Shown here piece by piece: positions 61,041 to 64,000 of a DNA stretch of 64,000 bases; position 1 is the first letter of the stretch, and every line of letters begins with the position of its first letter. The notes below the pieces were generated by a model. That model was not told the origin of the DNA, did no database searches, and saw only the letters and a list, made by a program, of their open reading frames with translations. The DNA comes from Streptomyces megasporus (GTDB taxonomy: Bacteria; Actinomycetota; Actinomycetes; Streptomycetales; Streptomycetaceae), in assembly GCF_000718985.1 (NCBI RefSeq), contig NZ_JODL01000009.1, forward strand, positions 87,602 to 151,601, in the 5' to 3' direction. Made by a program: the position numbers and the translations under genes.

Positions 61041-61940
61041 ATGGCTCCGACCTCCACACCGCAGACGCCCTTCGGGCGGGTCCTGACCGCGATGGTCACG
61101 CCGTTCACAGCGGACGGCGACCTCGACCTCGACGGCGCGCAGCAGCTCGCCGTGCACCTGGTGGACGCCGGCAACGACGGCCTCATCGTCAACGGCACCA
61201 CCGGCGAGTCCCCGACCACCAGGGACGAGGAGAAAGCCCGTCTCGTCCGCGCCGTGGTCGAGGCGGTCGGAGACCGGGCCCACGTCGTCGCCGGAGCCGG
61301 CACCAACGACACTCGGCACAGTGTGGAACTGGCCCGCGCGGCCGAACGGGCGGGTGCCCACGGCCTGCTGGCCGTCACGCCGTACTACAGCAAGCCCCCG
61401 CAGGAGGGCCTGTACCGCCACTTCACCGCCATCGCCGACGCCACCGATTTGCCGGTCATGCTCTACGACATCCCCGGCCGCAGCGGTGTCCCCATCAACA
61501 CCGAGACCATCGTCCGGCTGGCCGAGCACCCGCGGATCGTCGCCAACAAGGACGCCAAGGGCGATCTGGGCCGCGCGAGCTGGGCCATCGCCACCAGCGG
61601 ACTCGCCTGGTACAGCGGTGACGACATGCTCAACCTCCCGCTGCTGTCCGTCGGGGCCATCGGCTTCGTCTCGGTCGTCGGCCACGTCGTCGCGCCCGAA
61701 CTGCGTGCGATGCTGGACGCGCATCTGAGCGGCGATGTCGCCAAGGCGACGGAGATCCACCAGAAGCTGCTGCCGGTCTTCACCGGCATGTTCCGCACCC
61801 AGGGCGTGATCACCACCAAGGCCGCCCTCGCCCTCCAGGGCCTGCCCGCGGGACCGCTGCGGCTGCCGCTCGTCGAGCTGTCCCCCGAGGAGACCGAGCA
61901 GCTCAAGCGCGATCTCGCGGCCGGCGGGGTACAGCTCTGA
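61041..61940 (+). CDS. dapA: 4-hydroxy-tetrahydrodipicolinate synthase
   Basis: First enzyme of the DAP/lysine branch, 299 residues, condensing pyruvate with aspartate semialdehyde. NGTTGESPT is the substrate loop, the catalytic Tyr is in VMLYDIPGRSG, and the Schiff-base Lys is K170 in VANKDAKGD. ATG 61041 gives the usual N-terminus; an in-frame GTG nine bases upstream is possible. It is followed by RNase J, the same neighbours as in other Streptomyces. Confidence 0.95.
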   Translation: MAPTSTPQTPFGRVLTAMVTPFTADGDLDLDGAQQLAVHLVDAGNDGLIVNGTTGESPTTRDEEKARLVRAVVEAVGDRAHVVAGAGTNDTRHSVELARAAERAGAHGLLAVTPYYSKPPQEGLYRHFTAIADATDLPVMLYDIPGRSGVPINTETIVRLAEHPRIVANKDAKGDLGRASWAIATSGLAWYSGDDMLNLPLLSVGAIGFVSVVGHVVAPELRAMLDAHLSGDVAKATEIHQKLLPVFTGMFRTQGVITTKAALALQGLPAGPLRLPLVELSPEETEQLKRDLAAGGVQL

Positions 61941-61993
61941 GACACAGACTTCACAACTACATACGGACCGACAACTGCAAGTGCACGACGATC

Positions 61994-62028
61994 GCGCGCC
62001 ACGTGCCCCCGCGGGGCGCGTGGCGCGC
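61994..62028 (+). terminator. hairpin between dapA and the RNase J gene
   Basis: Sixteen-base stem (GCGCGCCACGTGCCCC and complement with one U-G pair), loop CGC, ending five bases before the RNase J ribosome-binding site. Terminator or attenuator. Confidence 0.7.
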
Positions 62029-62045
62029 GTGGTGAGGAGAGACTT

Positions 62046-63731
62046 TTGAGCCATCCGCATCCCGAACTCGGCCCACCGCCGCCGCTCCCCAAGGGAGGCC
62101 TGCGTGTCACGCCCCTGGGGGGCCTGGGCGAGATCGGCCGCAACATGACCGTCTTCGAGTACGACGGCAGGCTGCTCATCGTCGACTGCGGCGTCCTCTT
62201 CCCCGAGGAGGAGCAGCCCGGCGTCGACCTGATCCTCCCGGACTTCAGCCACGTACGGGACAGGCTGGACGACATCGACGGCATCGTCCTGACCCACGGG
62301 CACGAGGACCACATCGGCGGTGTCCCGTTCCTCCTGCGGGAGAAGCCCGACATCCCGTTGATCGGTTCCAAGCTCACGCTGGCCCTGATCGAGGCCAAGC
62401 TCCAGGAACACCGCATCCGGCCGTACACCCTCGAGGTGGCCGAGGGGAACCGCGAGCGCATCGGCCCCTTCGACTGCGAGTTCGTGGCGGTCAACCACTC
62501 CATCCCGGACGCCCTGGCGGTCGCCATCCGCACTCCGGCGGGCATGGTCGTGCACACCGGCGACTTCAAGATGGACCAGCTTCCGCTGGACCACCGCCTG
62601 ACCGACCTGCCCACCTTCGCGCGTCTGGGCGAGGAGGGCATCGACCTGCTGCTGTCGGACTCCACCAACGCCGAGGTGCCCGGCTTCACCCCGCACGAGC
62701 GCGACATCTCGCAGGTGCTCCGCCAGGTCTTCGCGGGGGCGCAGAAGCGCATCATCGTGGCGAGCTTCGCCAGCCACGTCCACCGCATCCAGCAGATCCT
62801 CGACGCGGCCCACGAGTACGGTCGACGTGTCGCCTTCGTCGGCCGGTCGATGGTGCGCAACATGGGCATCGCCCGCGACCTGGGCTACCTCAGGGTGCCT
62901 GCCGGTCTCGTCGTCGACGTCAAGACCCTGGATGACCTGCCGGACGACGAGGTGGTGCTCGTCTGCACGGGCTCCCAGGGCGAGCCGATGGCCGCGCTTT
63001 CGCGCATGGCCAACCGTGACCACCAGATCCGCATCGTCCCCGGCGACACGGTGATCCTCGCCTCTTCCCTGATCCCCGGCAACGAGAACGCGGTCTACCG
63101 GGTCATCAACGGGCTGACCCGGTGGGGCGCCAACGTCGTCCACAAGGGCAACGCCAAGGTGCACGTCTCGGGCCACGCCTCGGCGGGCGAGTTGCTGTAC
63201 TTCTACAACATCTGCAAGCCGAAGAACCTGATGCCCGTCCACGGGGAGTGGCGCCACCTGCGTGCCAACGCGGAGCTGGGCGCGTTGACCGGTGTGCCCA
63301 AGGACCACATCGTCATCGCGGAGGACGGCGTGGTGGTCGACCTGGTCGACGGCAGGGCCAAGATCGTCGGAAAGGTGCAGGCGGGGTACGTCTACGTCGA
63401 CGGCCTCTCCGTCGGGGACATCACCGAGACCTCGCTGAAGGACCGCCGCATCCTGGGCGAGGAGGGCATCATCTCGATCTTCGTGGTGGTGGACAGCAGC
63501 ACCGGCAAGATCACGGGTGGCCCGCACATCCAGGCCCGGGGCTCCGGCATCGACGACAGCGACTTCGAGTCGGTGATCCCCAAGATCGACGAGGCCCTGT
63601 CCAAGGCGGCCCAGGACGGCATCTCGGAGCCCCACCAACAGCAGCAGCTCATCCGTCGGGCAGTGGGCAGGTGGGTGTCGGACAACTACCGTCGCCGCCC
63701 CATGATCCTGCCTGTGGTCGTGGAGGTCTGA
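62046..63731 (+). CDS. rnj: ribonuclease J
   Basis: Metallo-beta-lactamase/beta-CASP ribonuclease of 561 residues with 5' exo- and endonuclease activity. The zinc motif H84-G-H86-E-D88-H89 lies in LTHGHEDHIGG, with LLSDSTNAEVPG, CTGSQGEPMAALSRM and KVHVSGHASAGEL as further family motifs. A C-terminal oligomerisation domain ends in RRPMILPVVVEV. The start is an uncommon TTG with a strong GAGGAGAG; no better start lies nearby. A large hairpin precedes it. Confidence 0.95.
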   Translation: MSHPHPELGPPPPLPKGGLRVTPLGGLGEIGRNMTVFEYDGRLLIVDCGVLFPEEEQPGVDLILPDFSHVRDRLDDIDGIVLTHGHEDHIGGVPFLLREKPDIPLIGSKLTLALIEAKLQEHRIRPYTLEVAEGNRERIGPFDCEFVAVNHSIPDALAVAIRTPAGMVVHTGDFKMDQLPLDHRLTDLPTFARLGEEGIDLLLSDSTNAEVPGFTPHERDISQVLRQVFAGAQKRIIVASFASHVHRIQQILDAAHEYGRRVAFVGRSMVRNMGIARDLGYLRVPAGLVVDVKTLDDLPDDEVVLVCTGSQGEPMAALSRMANRDHQIRIVPGDTVILASSLIPGNENAVYRVINGLTRWGANVVHKGNAKVHVSGHASAGELLYFYNICKPKNLMPVHGEWRHLRANAELGALTGVPKDHIVIAEDGVVVDLVDGRAKIVGKVQAGYVYVDGLSVGDITETSLKDRRILGEEGIISIFVVVDSSTGKITGGPHIQARGSGIDDSDFESVIPKIDEALSKAAQDGISEPHQQQQLIRRAVGRWVSDNYRRRPMILPVVVEV

Positions 63732-63747
63732 GGCTCAACCGCGGTGT

Positions 63748-63775
63748 GGGCGCCCGGATTTGCATCCGGGCGCCC
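63748..63775 (+). terminator. RNase J terminator
   Basis: Perfect 12-base stem (GGGCGCCCGGAT and complement) with loop TTGC, 17 bases after the stop. Confidence 0.8.
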
Positions 63776-63839
63776 TGCTCCAGTACGTTTGGGGCTCCGC
63801 CGAGATGGGAACCGGAAGAAGTCTTGCACCGGTGACCAT

Positions 63840-64000
63840 CGCAAGCCGGAATCGGTGAATGGGCCGGAAACGGACTCCAAAATGATTCTGGTAAGGTTGG
63901 AAACAGCGAAGGGAAGCGCCCGGAGGGGCCCCGAGGAGGGGTGTCGAAGGAAGCGTCCGTTCCTTGAGAACTCAACAGCGTGCCAAAAGTCAACGCCAGA
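63840..64000 (+). promoter_or_regulatory. ribosomal RNA operon promoter and leader (16S gene outside the window)
   Basis: The last bases (CCTTGAGAACTCAACAGCG and following, 63962-64000), with GGAAGCGTCCGTT before them, are the conserved Streptomyces pre-16S leader as I recall it. TAAGGT at 63892 is a likely rrn -10. The 16S gene should begin a few hundred bases beyond the window. Confidence 0.85.

Overview
The window is high-GC DNA with GTG and TTG starts, ATGA/GTGA stop-start overlaps and strongly G/C-biased third codon positions. Gene content and order match a Streptomyces chromosome. From memory the core follows the S. coelicolor stretch running from dxr through infB, the ESX (type VII secretion) locus, rpsO-pnp and dapA to RNase J. 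No database search was possible; names rest on motifs, length and synteny.

Layout. 1-6790: a sugar-uptake and glycoside-hydrolysis cluster with two ABC permeases (the first truncated by the window edge), a GH42 beta-galactosidase, a convergent GH31 glycosidase and a LacI-type regulator with two identical operator cores. 6899-8815: acyl-CoA dehydrogenase. 9009-11572: an accessory three-gene module of a helical small protein, a WXG-type protein fused to a lysozyme-like domain, and a lipoprotein with a duplicated domain. 11600-15194: an acetyltransferase, then a PadR regulator with an ABC ATPase and FtsX-like permease. 15258-20170: the conserved block dxr, site-2 protease, ispG and a DUF4081/GNAT protein. 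20254-24567: a second acetyltransferase, proS, an APH-like pseudokinase, a ferritin-like protein and a lipoprotein. 24830-33081: the translation and RNA-maturation block rimP, nusA, ylxR, infB, DUF503, rbfA, truB, ribF.

33190-53118 is a complete ESX locus: an EspI-like ATPase, EccE and a companion, EccB, two mycosins, a large WXG-type proline/glycine-rich protein, a WXG variant, two WXG100 proteins, EccC and EccD. A short tail of small genes lies between eccC and the WXG100 pair. 53322-57523 is rpsO, pnp and an M16 protease. 57559-63731 holds dapB, small membrane proteins, thyX, dapA and the RNase J gene. The last about 160 bases are the leader of a ribosomal RNA operon whose 16S gene starts beyond the window.

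How the parts work together: dxr and ispG serve the MEP isoprenoid pathway, dapA and dapB serve lysine/peptidoglycan precursors, PNPase and RNase J serve RNA decay, and the ESX genes form one secretion apparatus with its substrates. The features most worth testing are the WXG-lysozyme/lipoprotein module, the three overlapping minicistrons before infB, the APH-like pseudokinase, the perfect dyad before dapA, and the broken gene tail downstream of eccC.
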